Assembly: GCA_015056055.1 (NCBI GenBank)
Contig: SVHC01000006.1
Coordinates: 1-64,000 of the forward strand
Direction: 5' to 3'
DNA from: Clostridiales bacterium
Lineage (GTDB): Bacteria; Bacillota; Clostridia; Christensenellales; Aristaeellaceae
Length of the DNA: 64,000 nucleotides
Position 1 is the first letter of the stretch, and every line of letters begins with the position of its first letter. Positions 1-8,434 of this stretch are shown here, one piece after another. Position numbers and translations under genes: made by a program. The notes beneath the pieces are model-generated. The model ran no database searches. It had not been told where the DNA came from and saw only the letters and a list, made by a program, of their open reading frames with translations.

Positions 1-157
1 TAGCGGATTTCTCCGGTGTTGACAATGGCTCGTTTTTTTGTCCCGAGCCTGCTAACTTTTTCGCGCCCTTTTGCGTCACTTACATTTTAGCGAATACAGT
101 TTCACTTGAAAATGAAACCCTAATGAGGAAAATGAAACCATAAAAAATCATCCTATA
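1..157. other. Intergenic edge, no gene seen
   Basis: I see no gene or RNA here. The sequence is AT-rich and holds a short direct repeat of about 12 nt (core AAAATGAAACC) at roughly 111-147, just beyond the stop codon of the HNH gene. It may be part of the same acquired segment. Confidence 0.4.
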
Positions 158-808
158 TTATGGCAAATTGCTCTTTCCTAAATTGCATTTGCTACAAAGT
201 GTTTGAAGATTTTGAAGTGTAGTTTCGCCACCCTTTGACCAAGGAATTATATGATCAATATGTAACTCAACTGAAGGGTCTTTTGCTGGAGAGGCACCGC
301 AAACACAACACTTAAAATTATCGCGTTGCATAACAATAAAGCGCATTCTCAAATTTACATCACGCTTTGTTTTGTGAATAGATTCGTGATGATTATCGAA
401 AGAATATACTTTTTCGTTTTCATTTATGTATTTGGTAAACGATTTTAGTGCATTAGACCATTGACCGAATTTTCTAAGGTAGGATCCACTCGATATAGAA
501 GATATGGCAGTGTTATCCATATCTCTTCGTGTCGGCTGCTTGCCGAGTTTTATCCACACCGTTTCGATGTTTTCAAACAACTCATTATCAGAAAATGCCC
601 TATTTCTATAGTCAAGCTTAGCAATGGAAAGCGCTTGATTCCAAGTGCCAAATCTTCTGGATACAGCTGAACTGCTGAATTTTCCATTTTCATCGTACTC
701 GCGCATAGAAAGTGACGATACACCTAATTGTTTTGCCGTTTCCTTTAAATCTGCGATTAATTCATCATTGCTCGCACTTTTATGATATTCTATATATTCG
801 AACTTCAT
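158..808 (-). CDS. HNH endonuclease with HNH-associated repeats
   Basis: This 216-residue protein has a C-terminal HNH nuclease domain. A zinc-type CxxC (CCVCG) is followed by LHIDHIIPWSKGG and LCSKCNLGKS, the normal beta-beta-alpha-metal layout. The N-terminal 130 residues hold two or three copies of a short repeat (SRRFGTWNQALSIA, LRKFGQWSNALKSF) that matches the homing-endonuclease-associated repeat, probably DNA-binding. The start has a GAGAGG ribosome site. The gene is visibly more AT-rich than its neighbours and lies just past the ssrA terminator, a common landing place for mobile DNA. It is probably a stand-alone homing or defence-type nuclease. No integrase is visible. Confidence 0.85.
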   Translation of the reverse strand: MKFEYIEYHKSASNDELIADLKETAKQLGVSSLSMREYDENGKFSSSAVSRRFGTWNQALSIAKLDYRNRAFSDNELFENIETVWIKLGKQPTRRDMDNTAISSISSGSYLRKFGQWSNALKSFTKYINENEKVYSFDNHHESIHKTKRDVNLRMRFIVMQRDNFKCCVCGASPAKDPSVELHIDHIIPWSKGGETTLQNLQTLCSKCNLGKSNLP

Positions 809-876
809 TTAATGAACCTCTCAGCATGAATTATTAAATAATTATAAGGTAATATCATGCATTTTTCAAGGTTATT

Positions 877-918
877 GAAAAGAAAAGTACGATGGTTTCG
901 TATCAAAACCATCGTACT
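877..918 (-). terminator. ssrA terminator
   Basis: A perfect 13-bp stem (AGTACGATGGTTT and its complement, 886-898 with 906-918) is followed on the minus strand by TTTTCTTTTC. It lies 4 nt beyond the CCA end of ssrA. Confidence 0.85.
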
Positions 919-922
919 AATA

Positions 923-1273
923 TGGTGGAGGCGAGGGGGGTCGAACCCCTGTCCGAAAATCCGGCGAACCGAGCATCTCCGAGCGCAGTCTGTGTTTTAA
1001 CATTCCCTCCGCGCCGCGCCCGACAGACAGGCTAGACGCTTCAGTAGCTTCATAAAGATCCCATTCGCCGCAAAGCTTAAGCGAACTGGTTCCCTGCTTT
1101 TAATGACGCCGGTTGGCCGCGCCGCAGGAGGCTCGGGACCGACGAGGCAGCATTAAGCTGCCAGAGCGAAATTGTTATTATTCGCAGTTATTTTTTTCCC
1201 GATTTTATGGTGGTTCGGGGCCACCGCTCGCTTCTCAACCCTCCGTGATCCCCGTCGAAACCAATACGCCCCC
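923..1273 (-). ncRNA. ssrA: Transfer-messenger RNA (tmRNA)
   Basis: One-piece tmRNA of about 351 nt. The 5' end GGGGGCGTATTGGTTTCGAC and the 3' end CGCCTCCACCA form the 7-bp acceptor stem with one G-U pair. A tRNA-like T arm (GGTTCGA) precedes the encoded CCA. The tag frame lies at 1153-1185 (minus). The resume codon GCG follows AATAACT and gives ANNNNFALAA before TAA, ending in the usual ALAA degron. The gene begins 5 nt after the smpB stop, so it is either co-transcribed or tightly linked. It rescues stalled ribosomes together with SmpB. Confidence 0.96.
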
Positions 1274-1278
1274 AAGAA

Positions 1279-1743
1279 TCAGCGCAATTTTTCGCGCATA
1301 TGGCGCTCCATTTCGCGCTGAGCATCCTGTTTAGCCATGGTATCGCGCTTGTCGTAAAGCTTTTTACCTTTACATACGGCGATCTCCATTTTGATTCGCC
1401 CATCCTTGAGATACAGACTGAGCGGAATCAGCGCAAGGCCTTTGAGCATAACCGCCTGCTGCAGTTTGCGGATTTCAGCCTTGTGCATAAGCAGCCTTTT
1501 CGGCCGAAGCGGGTCGGTATTAAAGATATTTCCCTTCTCATAGGGGCTGATATGCATACCATATACAAACAGCTCCCCATCTTTGACCTGCGCGTAGCAA
1601 TCTTTCATATTGCATTTGCCCAGGCGGATGGACTTTACTTCCGTACCCTTCAGCTCAAGACCGGCTTCCCACGTTTCCTCGATGAAATAGTCGTGCCGCG
1701 CCTTGCGGTTTTGGGCCACAACTTTTTCTTCCTTATGCGGCAC
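1279..1743 (-). CDS. smpB: SsrA-binding protein SmpB
   Basis: This 154-residue protein is full length for SmpB. It shows the typical N-terminal beta-barrel segments ([36 protein letters not shown]) and a basic C-terminal tail ([15 protein letters not shown]) that forms a helix in the decoding centre. The start is GTG, set by AGGAGG eight bases upstream. A consensus promoter lies just before it. The protein delivers alanyl-tmRNA to stalled ribosomes, and ssrA directly follows. Confidence 0.97.
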   Translation of the reverse strand: MPHKEEKVVAQNRKARHDYFIEETWEAGLELKGTEVKSIRLGKCNMKDCYAQVKDGELFVYGMHISPYEKGNIFNTDPLRPKRLLMHKAEIRKLQQAVMLKGLALIPLSLYLKDGRIKMEIAVCKGKKLYDKRDTMAKQDAQREMERHMREKLR

Positions 1744-1772
1744 AACGATCCCCTCCTCTTCGTGGATTACGA

Positions 1773-1801
1773 ATTATAGCACGTTTTTCTCAAAATGTCA
1801 A
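1773..1801 (-). promoter_or_regulatory. Sigma-A promoter for smpB-ssrA
   Basis: Read on the minus strand, TTGACA and TATAAT are separated by exactly 17 bp, a perfect consensus promoter. It lies about 30 nt upstream of the smpB start. Confidence 0.85.
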
Positions 1802-1804
1802 CTG

Positions 1805-3739
1805 TTATTCCCCGGCAATCGTGCCGTACGGGAACTGGGAAATTCTAAGCGACGTATCGCCATAGGGCACAAGGCGGATGGTTTCAAGCTGATCGGCCTC
1901 GATCGCAGGCAGAATCGGCGGCGTCTGGCAGCTGCCGTTTTCCATACCCCAGTCTTCCAGCTTTGCAGCCTTTACCAGCACCTCGACGGCGCTTTCACCC
2001 TTTTTGAATGCGCTTGCATTTTCCGGATGGAACACAGCCTTCATGGGCGCATCCTTTGCAAGGGCATAGTTCCATGCGCTTGCAGCTTCAACGGCAAAGT
2101 CACCGTTTTCCAGCTTCTGCCACTTTTCTTCGGGACGCAGCGCCATAAGCAGCGGTCCGATTTCAACGGCAGCGGACTGATGATGCCAGCGTGTGATGCG
2201 CGGCTCCATGGGAAGTTCCAGCTTCACCACGTCGCCCGTGCGCCAGCGGCGGCGTACAAAGGCGGTTTCGCCTGCACGCACCTGCATGATTTCGCCGCCC
2301 GGCAGATAAATCATGGGCTGCTTTGCCCACGACGGAATGCGCAGGGAAAGCGAGAATTCCATGGGCTGCTTTACGCTGACCTCGATGCGAACCGTCTGTT
2401 CAAAAGGATATACCGTATCCACCTTCAGGCGGATGGGCGTATTGCCGATGACGTGACGGACGGTGCAGGGCGCATAGCTTGCTGCATACAGGCCGTCCTC
2501 ACTGGTTGCGTACCAGAGATTTGCGGCAAACTTCGGGAAACCCTGATGATAGTTTGCGGTGCAGCATCCATAATTGGTCTCAAATCCAAACAGGTTGGCT
2601 TCGTCGCCGTTGTTGTACCAGGCGCGCTTTTCTTTCGAAACGCTTACCTGATTGGCCTGCTGCAGATACTGACGCTTTTCCATATCCGGCGTAAACATGG
2701 CCGGAAGTGCATTGAATGCAAGCTTTTCAAGAATATCCGGAATCTCGTCCGAGAAGTCGCCGGCCGCCAGCAGGCATTCCAGCGAATACATGAGTTCCGT
2801 AACAGCGCAAAGCTCGGTGCCCTGCGAAGGATTGGTGCCGTTGAGGTGCTCATCGCAGGTGAACATACCGTAAGCTACGCCGTGGTACTTCATCAACTTT
2901 TCCCAACCGAATTTGAAACCGCCCTGCTCTTTGAAACCGGCCTTGAACAGGCTGATGAGAGCAGGCGTCTTGAGCGCCATTGCAATATTCACGCCATGGG
3001 AATAGTGATGCGCAGTGCGGTACATCGGGCGATAAAGTCCGGTGAGCATTTCATTTTCGCGTTCCATCGCCGCGTTGAATCCTTCCCACGGAGAGGACTG
3101 CGACTTAGGACGCGTCTGCGGGAACGTATGGAATTGGTTCGGCCAGTCCAGCGTCTGCTGACGAAGCTTGGCCAGCAGGTCCAACAGATACCTCTGACCG
3201 GTAATGTTGTACAGCCAGATGACCGCCAGCATATTTTCGCCGCCGCGTGCAACCGCATAGTTGGTGAGCGGCTTGTTATCCAGCGTCTTTTTCTGATACT
3301 GGAAATACTTATCCATGAATACGAGGACGCGCTTGTCCATCGTCGCCTGGAAGTACTGGATCAGTGCCTTCAGAACGACCATGCGCGGCCACCAGTCCTG
3401 ATTGGATTCGGGGCCGAAGAATCCGTTTTCCTGCTGGCTGGCGAGAATCCATTCGATGTAGCGCAGGCAGATATCCTGCAGATCCTCGTCATTCAGCAGC
3501 CATGCGAGCGGCACAAGACCGTCCAGATAATACGGCGCGCGCTCCCAGGCATCTCCGTCGCCGCCCAGCCAGCCGCAATTTTCGCCTACGTCCGGCCAGA
3601 TTTCGAACAGCTTTCCGGACAAACCGTCCGCCTGCGTGCGCAGCTGCTCCTTCAGCCAGCCTTCCGGCTCAATCTGGCCCAGTGCCAGCGGTGCACGGAA
3701 ATTCGGCGTAAGCGGTGCACGGTTGAAAATCGGCTTCAT
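1805..3739 (-). CDS. GH127-family (DUF1680) beta-L-arabinofuranosidase
   Basis: This 644-residue predicted cytoplasmic glycosidase has no signal peptide. The N-terminal part carries GGDGDAWERAPYYLDG and further alpha/alpha-barrel repeats. The family's zinc-thiolate centre appears intact: a Glu-x-Cys in GTELCAVTELMYS (about residue 310) and a double Cys in NYGCCTANYHQG (about residue 390), one of which would be the nucleophile in characterised GH127 enzymes. It probably removes beta-L-arabinofuranose from plant glycans, though related sugars are possible. An in-frame ATG at 3757 overlaps the upstream stop, but GAGGAG points to the ATG at 3739. It sits alone among housekeeping genes rather than in the distant sugar region. 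Confidence 0.85.
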   Translation of the reverse strand: MKPIFNRAPLTPNFRAPLALGQIEPEGWLKEQLRTQADGLSGKLFEIWPDVGENCGWLGGDGDAWERAPYYLDGLVPLAWLLNDEDLQDICLRYIEWILASQQENGFFGPESNQDWWPRMVVLKALIQYFQATMDKRVLVFMDKYFQYQKKTLDNKPLTNYAVARGGENMLAVIWLYNITGQRYLLDLLAKLRQQTLDWPNQFHTFPQTRPKSQSSPWEGFNAAMERENEMLTGLYRPMYRTAHHYSHGVNIAMALKTPALISLFKAGFKEQGGFKFGWEKLMKYHGVAYGMFTCDEHLNGTNPSQGTELCAVTELMYSLECLLAAGDFSDEIPDILEKLAFNALPAMFTPDMEKRQYLQQANQVSVSKEKRAWYNNGDEANLFGFETNYGCCTANYHQGFPKFAANLWYATSEDGLYAASYAPCTVRHVIGNTPIRLKVDTVYPFEQTVRIEVSVKQPMEFSLSLRIPSWAKQPMIYLPGGEIMQVRAGETAFVRRRWRTGDVVKLELPMEPRITRWHHQSAAVEIGPLLMALRPEEKWQKLENGDFAVEAASAWNYALAKDAPMKAVFHPENASAFKKGESAVEVLVKAAKLEDWGMENGSCQTPPILPAIEADQLETIRLVPYGDTSLRISQFPYGTIAGE

Positions 3740-3753
3740 ACTCGCCACACTCC

Positions 3754-4869
3754 TCATTCAAAGATGCGATATTCGCATTCGATTTTGCCGTTATAATACC
3801 TGCGGCGTTTGACCGCGCGTTTACCGAACATGCGCTCAAAGCCCATATCCGCCGTGATTACGCACATCTTCCAGCCGGGTGTACGCTGGTGCAGTTTGCC
3901 CAGCTGCTCTGCAATAACGTGAGCCGCACGCTGGTTATCCAGGCGTTCGCCGTAGGGCGGATTTGCAATGATCACACCGGCTTCTCCGCGGGGATACAGT
4001 TCACGCAGGTCGCGCTGCTCCAAAATGATGCGGTTGCCCAGACCTGCCTGACGAATATGCCTGCGTGCCAACTCCAGCGCATCCGGATTGATATCGCTGC
4101 CGGAGATTTTGATTTCACGCGTGCTGCTGGAATCATACTTGGCCTGTGCCTCGCGGCGGATAACGTCAAGCTCCGCCTTGTTGACGATCGGCCATGCCTC
4201 CATGTCGAAGGAACGTCTCAGTCCCGGCGCACGTGCAAGCGCGATGAATGCCGCCTCGATCAGGATAGTACCGGTACCGCAGCACGGGTCGATCAGCGGC
4301 TGCCACGGATGCCAGCCGCTTGCAAGCACAAGACCTGCCGCCAGCGTTTCGCGGATGGGAGCCTCGCCGTTCCAGGTACGATAGCCGCGCTTGGAAAGCG
4401 GTTCGCCGCTGGAATCCAGCGAAACAATTACCTTATCATTTCGAATGTTGATATCGATCTGCACCTTTGCGCCGGTTTCCTGGAACCATTCCACGCGGTG
4501 CTTTGCCTTCAGACGCTCAACAACAGCCTTTTTTACGATTTTCTGGCAATCGCTTTCGCTCATCAGCTGCGAACGCACGCAATGTGCACGTACCGGGAAA
4601 CGGCCGTCTACGGGAACATACTTTTCCCACTCAATGGCGCGAACAGCCTGGAAAAGCTCCTCAAAGCTCCTTGCTTCAAACTCGCCCAGAACCAGGAGCA
4701 CACGGTCTGCCGTGCGCAGCCACAGGTTCGCGGCAAAGCCCATATTTATATCGCCTTCAAACATTGCACCGCCAACATTCATGGCAGTAATGTTCTCGGC
4801 GCCCAATCTCTTCAAATCGCGCGTGGTCTGTCCTTCCAGACCGAACGCTGCGCTGGCAATCCACTTCAT
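3754..4869 (-). CDS. THUMP-domain class I RNA methyltransferase (RlmL/YpsC type)
   Basis: This 371-residue protein has an N-terminal THUMP RNA-binding region (about 45-155) and a Rossmann methyltransferase domain. The AdoMet motif is DPCCGTGTILIEAA and the catalytic motif IV is NPPYGERL, as in N2-guanine methyltransferases. The family modifies 23S rRNA (RlmL-type, m2G2445 in E. coli). The exact target here is inferred. An AGAGG ribosome site lies 8 nt upstream of the ATG. The stop lies just before the GH127 gene, and proC is 24 nt upstream, so co-transcription is likely. Confidence 0.9.
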   Translation of the reverse strand: MKWIASAAFGLEGQTTRDLKRLGAENITAMNVGGAMFEGDINMGFAANLWLRTADRVLLVLGEFEARSFEELFQAVRAIEWEKYVPVDGRFPVRAHCVRSQLMSESDCQKIVKKAVVERLKAKHRVEWFQETGAKVQIDINIRNDKVIVSLDSSGEPLSKRGYRTWNGEAPIRETLAAGLVLASGWHPWQPLIDPCCGTGTILIEAAFIALARAPGLRRSFDMEAWPIVNKAELDVIRREAQAKYDSSSTREIKISGSDINPDALELARRHIRQAGLGNRIILEQRDLRELYPRGEAGVIIANPPYGERLDNQRAAHVIAEQLGKLHQRTPGWKMCVITADMGFERMFGKRAVKRRRYYNGKIECEYRIFE

Positions 4870-4893
4870 TTGTCAGCCTCTTTCGTGTCAGCC

Positions 4894-5670
4894 TTATTTG
4901 GCCATTTTTGCAGATTTTTCACCTGCACAGATTACTGCATCCATAACCGCCGCGCGGAAGCCTTCCTTTTCGAGCGTACGAACCGCATCGATGGTGGTTC
5001 CTGCGGGCGAACATACCATATCTTTCAATTCACCGGGATGTTTGCCGGTTTCCAGCACCATTTTGGCGCTGCCAAGCAGCGTCTGCGCCGCCATCTTGTA
5101 GGCATCCTGACGGGAAAGTCCCAGCGCAACGCCGCCGTCCGCCATTGCCTCAATAAACATAAAGGCATATGCGGGGCCGCTGCCGGAAACGCCCACTGCG
5201 CCGTCCATCTGGTATTCATGCACCCAGACCGTACGACCGATGGAATTGAACAGCGTCTCGGCAAATTCCGCTTCTTCTTTGGTCAGGTTGTTTTCCATGC
5301 ACAGTGCCGTCATGCCTGCGCCGACCAGAGCCGGCGTATTGGGCATCACGCGCAGAAATCTTGCGTCCTCCGGCAGAAGTTCACCAAGCTTTTCGCGCGT
5401 CAGTCCGGCAACAATGGAAATCACTGCCTTACCGGAAAACGCTGCGCGGTTTGCGCTCAGAACATCCGGCGCAACATTCGGCTTGACCGCAAGGACGATC
5501 ACATCGCACTCAGCCGCCAGCGAAGGAATATCCTTATGCGGCACTGCGCCGCACTGCTCGCGACGCGTTTCCATAAGCGCGGCATTCACATCATAAATAT
5601 GCGCGCCGTGCGCACCGCCCAAGAGAATCGCGCCGGCCATATTGCCCGCGCCGATAAAACCCAGTTTCAT
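4894..5670 (-). CDS. proC: Pyrroline-5-carboxylate reductase
   Basis: This 258-residue enzyme catalyses the last step of proline synthesis, NAD(P)H reduction of pyrroline-5-carboxylate. The N-terminal dinucleotide fold begins MKLGFIGAGNMAGAI (GxGxxA type). The C-terminal dimerisation domain has the signature DMVCSPAGTTIDAV (family consensus SPGGTT, here SPAGTT), and SGSGPAY is also present. The ribosome site is GGGAG. It follows the sigma-factor gene after 18 nt, apparently in the same leftward transcript. Confidence 0.95.
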   Translation of the reverse strand: MKLGFIGAGNMAGAILLGGAHGAHIYDVNAALMETRREQCGAVPHKDIPSLAAECDVIVLAVKPNVAPDVLSANRAAFSGKAVISIVAGLTREKLGELLPEDARFLRVMPNTPALVGAGMTALCMENNLTKEEAEFAETLFNSIGRTVWVHEYQMDGAVGVSGSGPAYAFMFIEAMADGGVALGLSRQDAYKMAAQTLLGSAKMVLETGKHPGELKDMVCSPAGTTIDAVRTLEKEGFRAAVMDAVICAGEKSAKMAK

Positions 5671-5688
5671 AAATCAGTCACTCTCCCG

Positions 5689-6405
5689 TCAGTCCCGCGA
5701 AAGCGCTTCCTTCATCAGGGCAAGCGCACGCCTTTCGGCCCGTGAAACCGTCATCTGCGATATATCCAGCGCAGCGGCAACATCCCGCTGACTCTTGCCT
5801 TCGAAATACCGCATTTCGATAATGCGCCGTTCGGTTTCAGGCAATTCGCCCAGAAGGCTCTTGATCGACTCGCGCGCCTCAAAATCGGCATAGCCCGATT
5901 CCGAAACACCCAGCGTTTCCGCAATGGAAAGCTCGTCATCCTGCGCATTGTCCATGGATGCCGGAGCAACCGCGCCGCGCACTTCCATTACTTCAATGAG
6001 TTCTTCCAGCGTAATGCCCGCCTCTTCGGCAAGCTCATCATATGTCGGCTCCCTGAGGAGCTGTTCATGCAACCGTTCCCGCGCAGCTTCGACCTTTTTA
6101 TACATTTCCGTGCTTCTGCGGGGCAGGCGAATCAGGCGCGAGCGGTCGCGGAAATAGTTTTTCACTTCGCCAATCATGGACGGCACAACAAAGCTGGAAA
6201 GCTTGACCCCTTTATCCGGGTCGTACCGTTCGATGGCCTTTACAAGCGCCAGCGAAGCCACCTGATACAGATCGTCGTAATCAACGCCGCGGCCGGCAAA
6301 TTTCCGCGCGACGATGCCCGCGATATACAGGTGTGCTTCCACAAGCCGGTTGCGCAATTCGGGCGACCGGTCCGTGCAGTAGCGCTGAAGGATAGCTTCC
6401 GTCAC
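5689..6405 (-). CDS. SigB/SigF-family RNA polymerase sigma factor
   Basis: This 238-residue group-3 sigma-70 protein has region 2 (DLYQVASLALVKAIERYDP, then KLSSFVVPSMIGEVKNYFRD), region 3 (PTYDELAEEAGITLEEL) and region 4 with a helix-turn-helix (KSQRDVAAALDISQMTVSR). This architecture is that of the SigB/SigF/SigG stress and sporulation group. The start is GTG, overlapping the TGA of the preceding anti-sigma-like gene (GTGA), with GGAGG upstream. Overlap with an RsbW/SpoIIAB-like gene is the classic arrangement. No anti-anti-sigma gene is beside it, unlike the spoIIA operon, so I do not assign SigF or SigB. Confidence 0.92.
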   Translation of the reverse strand: MTEAILQRYCTDRSPELRNRLVEAHLYIAGIVARKFAGRGVDYDDLYQVASLALVKAIERYDPDKGVKLSSFVVPSMIGEVKNYFRDRSRLIRLPRRSTEMYKKVEAARERLHEQLLREPTYDELAEEAGITLEELIEVMEVRGAVAPASMDNAQDDELSIAETLGVSESGYADFEARESIKSLLGELPETERRIIEMRYFEGKSQRDVAAALDISQMTVSRAERRALALMKEALSRD

Positions 6406-6764
6406 CTTGCGCCTCCGATTAAGCTTTTTTTCATTCGTATGGCGGTTGTTTCGCCGCCGGCTTCAATTTCCACGCTGTCCATCATGGACTCCAGAACGTA
6501 GCGAACGACCTCCTGCTCGGTTTCATCCGGCAGGCAGGTGCCTTCGCCTTCGATGGTGATCAGCACATTTTCCTTATCCGCCGCCATCTGAAGATGCAGC
6601 CTCTCACCATTGACGGCACCCAGCGCCTCTTCTACGGCAAGCTTGATATCCTCAGCCGCGTCCAGCGTAAAGCCCGCCTTTGCGACGTACCCGACCGTTG
6701 CCAGCTTTGCGACCAGCAGCAACTCTTTCCCGCCGGGAATATACAAATCAACTACTTTATTCAT
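6402..6764 (-). CDS. RsbW/SpoIIAB-like anti-sigma factor, degenerate kinase motifs
   Basis: This 120-residue GHKL-type protein resembles RsbW/SpoIIAB, which bind SigB/SigF and phosphorylate an antagonist. The segment EDIKLAVEEALGAVNGE aligns with the N-box, but the essential Asn (EACTNAV-type) is Gly. The G1 box DxGxG is only IEGEGT. The final GGETTAIRMKK resembles the G2 box. It may therefore bind sigma without kinase activity. I chose the ATG at 6764, which has AGGA upstream and starts 2 nt after the rsfS stop. A longer frame reaches 6812 but would overlap rsfS. Confidence 0.75.
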   Translation of the reverse strand: MNKVVDLYIPGGKELLLVAKLATVGYVAKAGFTLDAAEDIKLAVEEALGAVNGERLHLQMAADKENVLITIEGEGTCLPDETEQEVVRYVLESMMDSVEIEAGGETTAIRMKKSLIGGAR

Positions 6765-6766
6765 GT

Positions 6767-7120
6767 TCAGTCCTGAAAATCCGTTGCGATCTGGTTGGAA
6801 CCATCCAGCCACAGGCGCTCGATGTTGTAATACTCGCGCTCTTCCGGATGGAAAATATGCACGATTACGTTTGCATAGTCAAGAACGATCCAGCGGGATT
6901 CGCGGAAGCCTTCCTTGCGGCGGGGGAAAATATTCTGCGCATCCATCTTTTCCTGCAGGTCTTCTGCCAGTGCGCGAACGGACTGAGCGGAACGTCCGCT
7001 TACGATTACAAAATAATCCGTGATGGAAGTCAGGTGATCCACCTGCAAAACAAGAATATCCTTCGCCTGCTTTTCATACAGTACCTTTGCCATGTCCAAT
7101 GCCAGTTTCTGGGAGTTCAT
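6767..7120 (-). CDS. rsfS: Ribosomal silencing factor RsfS
   Basis: This 117-residue protein is full length for the RsfS/Iojap family. Conserved segments include DILVLQVDHLTSITDYFVIV, GRSAQSVRALAED and ESRWIVLDYANVIVHIFHPE. RsfS binds ribosomal protein uL14 and blocks subunit joining when nutrients are short. Its ATG overlaps the stop of the nadD-yqeK gene (ATGA) and GGAGG lies upstream, so the two are translationally coupled. The nadD-yqeK-rsfS order is the common Firmicute one. Confidence 0.95.
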   Translation of the reverse strand: MNSQKLALDMAKVLYEKQAKDILVLQVDHLTSITDYFVIVSGRSAQSVRALAEDLQEKMDAQNIFPRRKEGFRESRWIVLDYANVIVHIFHPEEREYYNIERLWLDGSNQIATDFQD

Positions 7121-8244
7121 ACTTCATCCTCCATTTCCACATTCAAAAATTTAAGCGTATCCGGATGCACGGTTCTTCCCGCGCCAAGGTTGTACTGATA
7201 GGACGATTCGGCGCAGCGCTTTGCCGCTGCCGTAAGATCTTCTTCCGCAAGCTGCCTGAGTTCGCGCAGCCCCGGAATCATTCTGCGTCCGGGTTCGATA
7301 GCGTCCGCCACATAAATCAGCATATCCAGCGGCGTCATTACCCGGTCTGCCGTCGTGTGCCTGCGAATTGCAATAAGTACCTCGGGGTCAAATACGTTAT
7401 AGTCACGCTCGGCAAGAATCTCTCCCGCCCACGCATGCAGCGTCTGCGGATAGAGTTTCCACGTATCGTCGGCGCCGGTCAGGTCAAACATTTCCTCCGC
7501 AGTCATGCTCTTTGCGCAGTCGTGCAGCGCAGCGGCAAGGAATGCCTGCCGTTCATTGATACCATATCCGGGAGCAAGGCGCACCGCCGTATCGATCACG
7601 CCCAGCGTATGCATGTATCTGCGGGGCTGAAGGGTCTCCTGCAGTTTTTCCAGAAGATCCGCCCGCGGCGCATACAGATTATGCTCGCGGATGTATTTTT
7701 CCACGCATCCGGGTACAAGATGGGAAATATCCTCATCCCGCTGGATGCACAGGCGTACCTGCGTGGATGAAATATCCGGCGCGTCCACCTCGATAAAATG
7801 GACCTTCGCTCCGATGGAATCCGCCCATTCGCGGGCATTTGCAACATCCTCGCCCACTCTGCGGATCACGGCAAACTCTGTCAGCGTTTTAACCGTTTCA
7901 AACTCTCTCCAGTTCGGCAGCTGATACAGAGTATCCGTTCCGATGATATATACAAAGCGTCTGTCGCCGCCCGCCGCATGCAATGCTCGCAGCGTATCCA
8001 CCGTATAGGTTCGGCCTTCGCGCTTCACCTCGATATCGCTTACGGTGAAGCCGGCCTCTTCCGCCGCCATGCGCGTCATTGCAAGGCGCATTTCGCCCGA
8101 AGCTCTGGGCGCCTTATGCGGCGGATCCCCTGTCGGGATCAGAATAATATCTTCAAGCCCGAGCTGTTCTTTCGCCAGCTGCGCAAGGCAAATATGTGCA
8201 TTGTGAACCGGGTCGAACGTACCGCCCAGCAATCCGATAGCCAA
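7117..8244 (-). CDS. NadD-YqeK fusion: nicotinate-nucleotide adenylyltransferase plus HD phosphohydrolase
   Basis: This 375-residue two-domain protein combines two usually adjacent genes. Residues 1 to about 190 are NadD: GLLGGTFDPVHNAHI with the nucleotidyltransferase HxxH-type motif, then TGDPPHKAP and DISSTQVR. NadD makes deamido-NAD from nicotinate mononucleotide. Residues from about 200 are the YqeK HD domain (MHTLG, ALHDCAKSM, LHAWAGE, IRRHTT, YVADAIEPGR), a family shown to hydrolyse Ap4A. The start is TTG at 8244, set by AAGGAGG eight bases upstream. The frame stays open upstream to 8466 without NadD-like sequence. The fusion couples NAD synthesis with Ap4A turnover. Confidence 0.93.
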   Translation of the reverse strand: MAIGLLGGTFDPVHNAHICLAQLAKEQLGLEDIILIPTGDPPHKAPRASGEMRLAMTRMAAEEAGFTVSDIEVKREGRTYTVDTLRALHAAGGDRRFVYIIGTDTLYQLPNWREFETVKTLTEFAVIRRVGEDVANAREWADSIGAKVHFIEVDAPDISSTQVRLCIQRDEDISHLVPGCVEKYIREHNLYAPRADLLEKLQETLQPRRYMHTLGVIDTAVRLAPGYGINERQAFLAAALHDCAKSMTAEEMFDLTGADDTWKLYPQTLHAWAGEILAERDYNVFDPEVLIAIRRHTTADRVMTPLDMLIYVADAIEPGRRMIPGLRELRQLAEEDLTAAAKRCAESSYQYNLGAGRTVHPDTLKFLNVEMEDEV

Positions 8245-8434
8245 CAGTAAGCCCTCCTTAAAGGGGATATACTCGCAAATTTCACACCGTATCGATTTTC
8301 CCTTTTCCAAAAAGGGTATGCCTCTCCATGGTGTACATACTATTATATACCATAATTGCCGTTCCGAAAAGAGGTCATGGGTAAATTTCGAAAAGAATGC
8401 ATACTTTATGCATATCCGAGCCATACTTTTTTCC

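Noticed and set aside
1703-3796. Long open frame antisense to the GH127 gene
   Set aside because: GC-rich genes create long open frames opposite them. The GH127 frame has clear motifs and a ribosome site; this one has neither.
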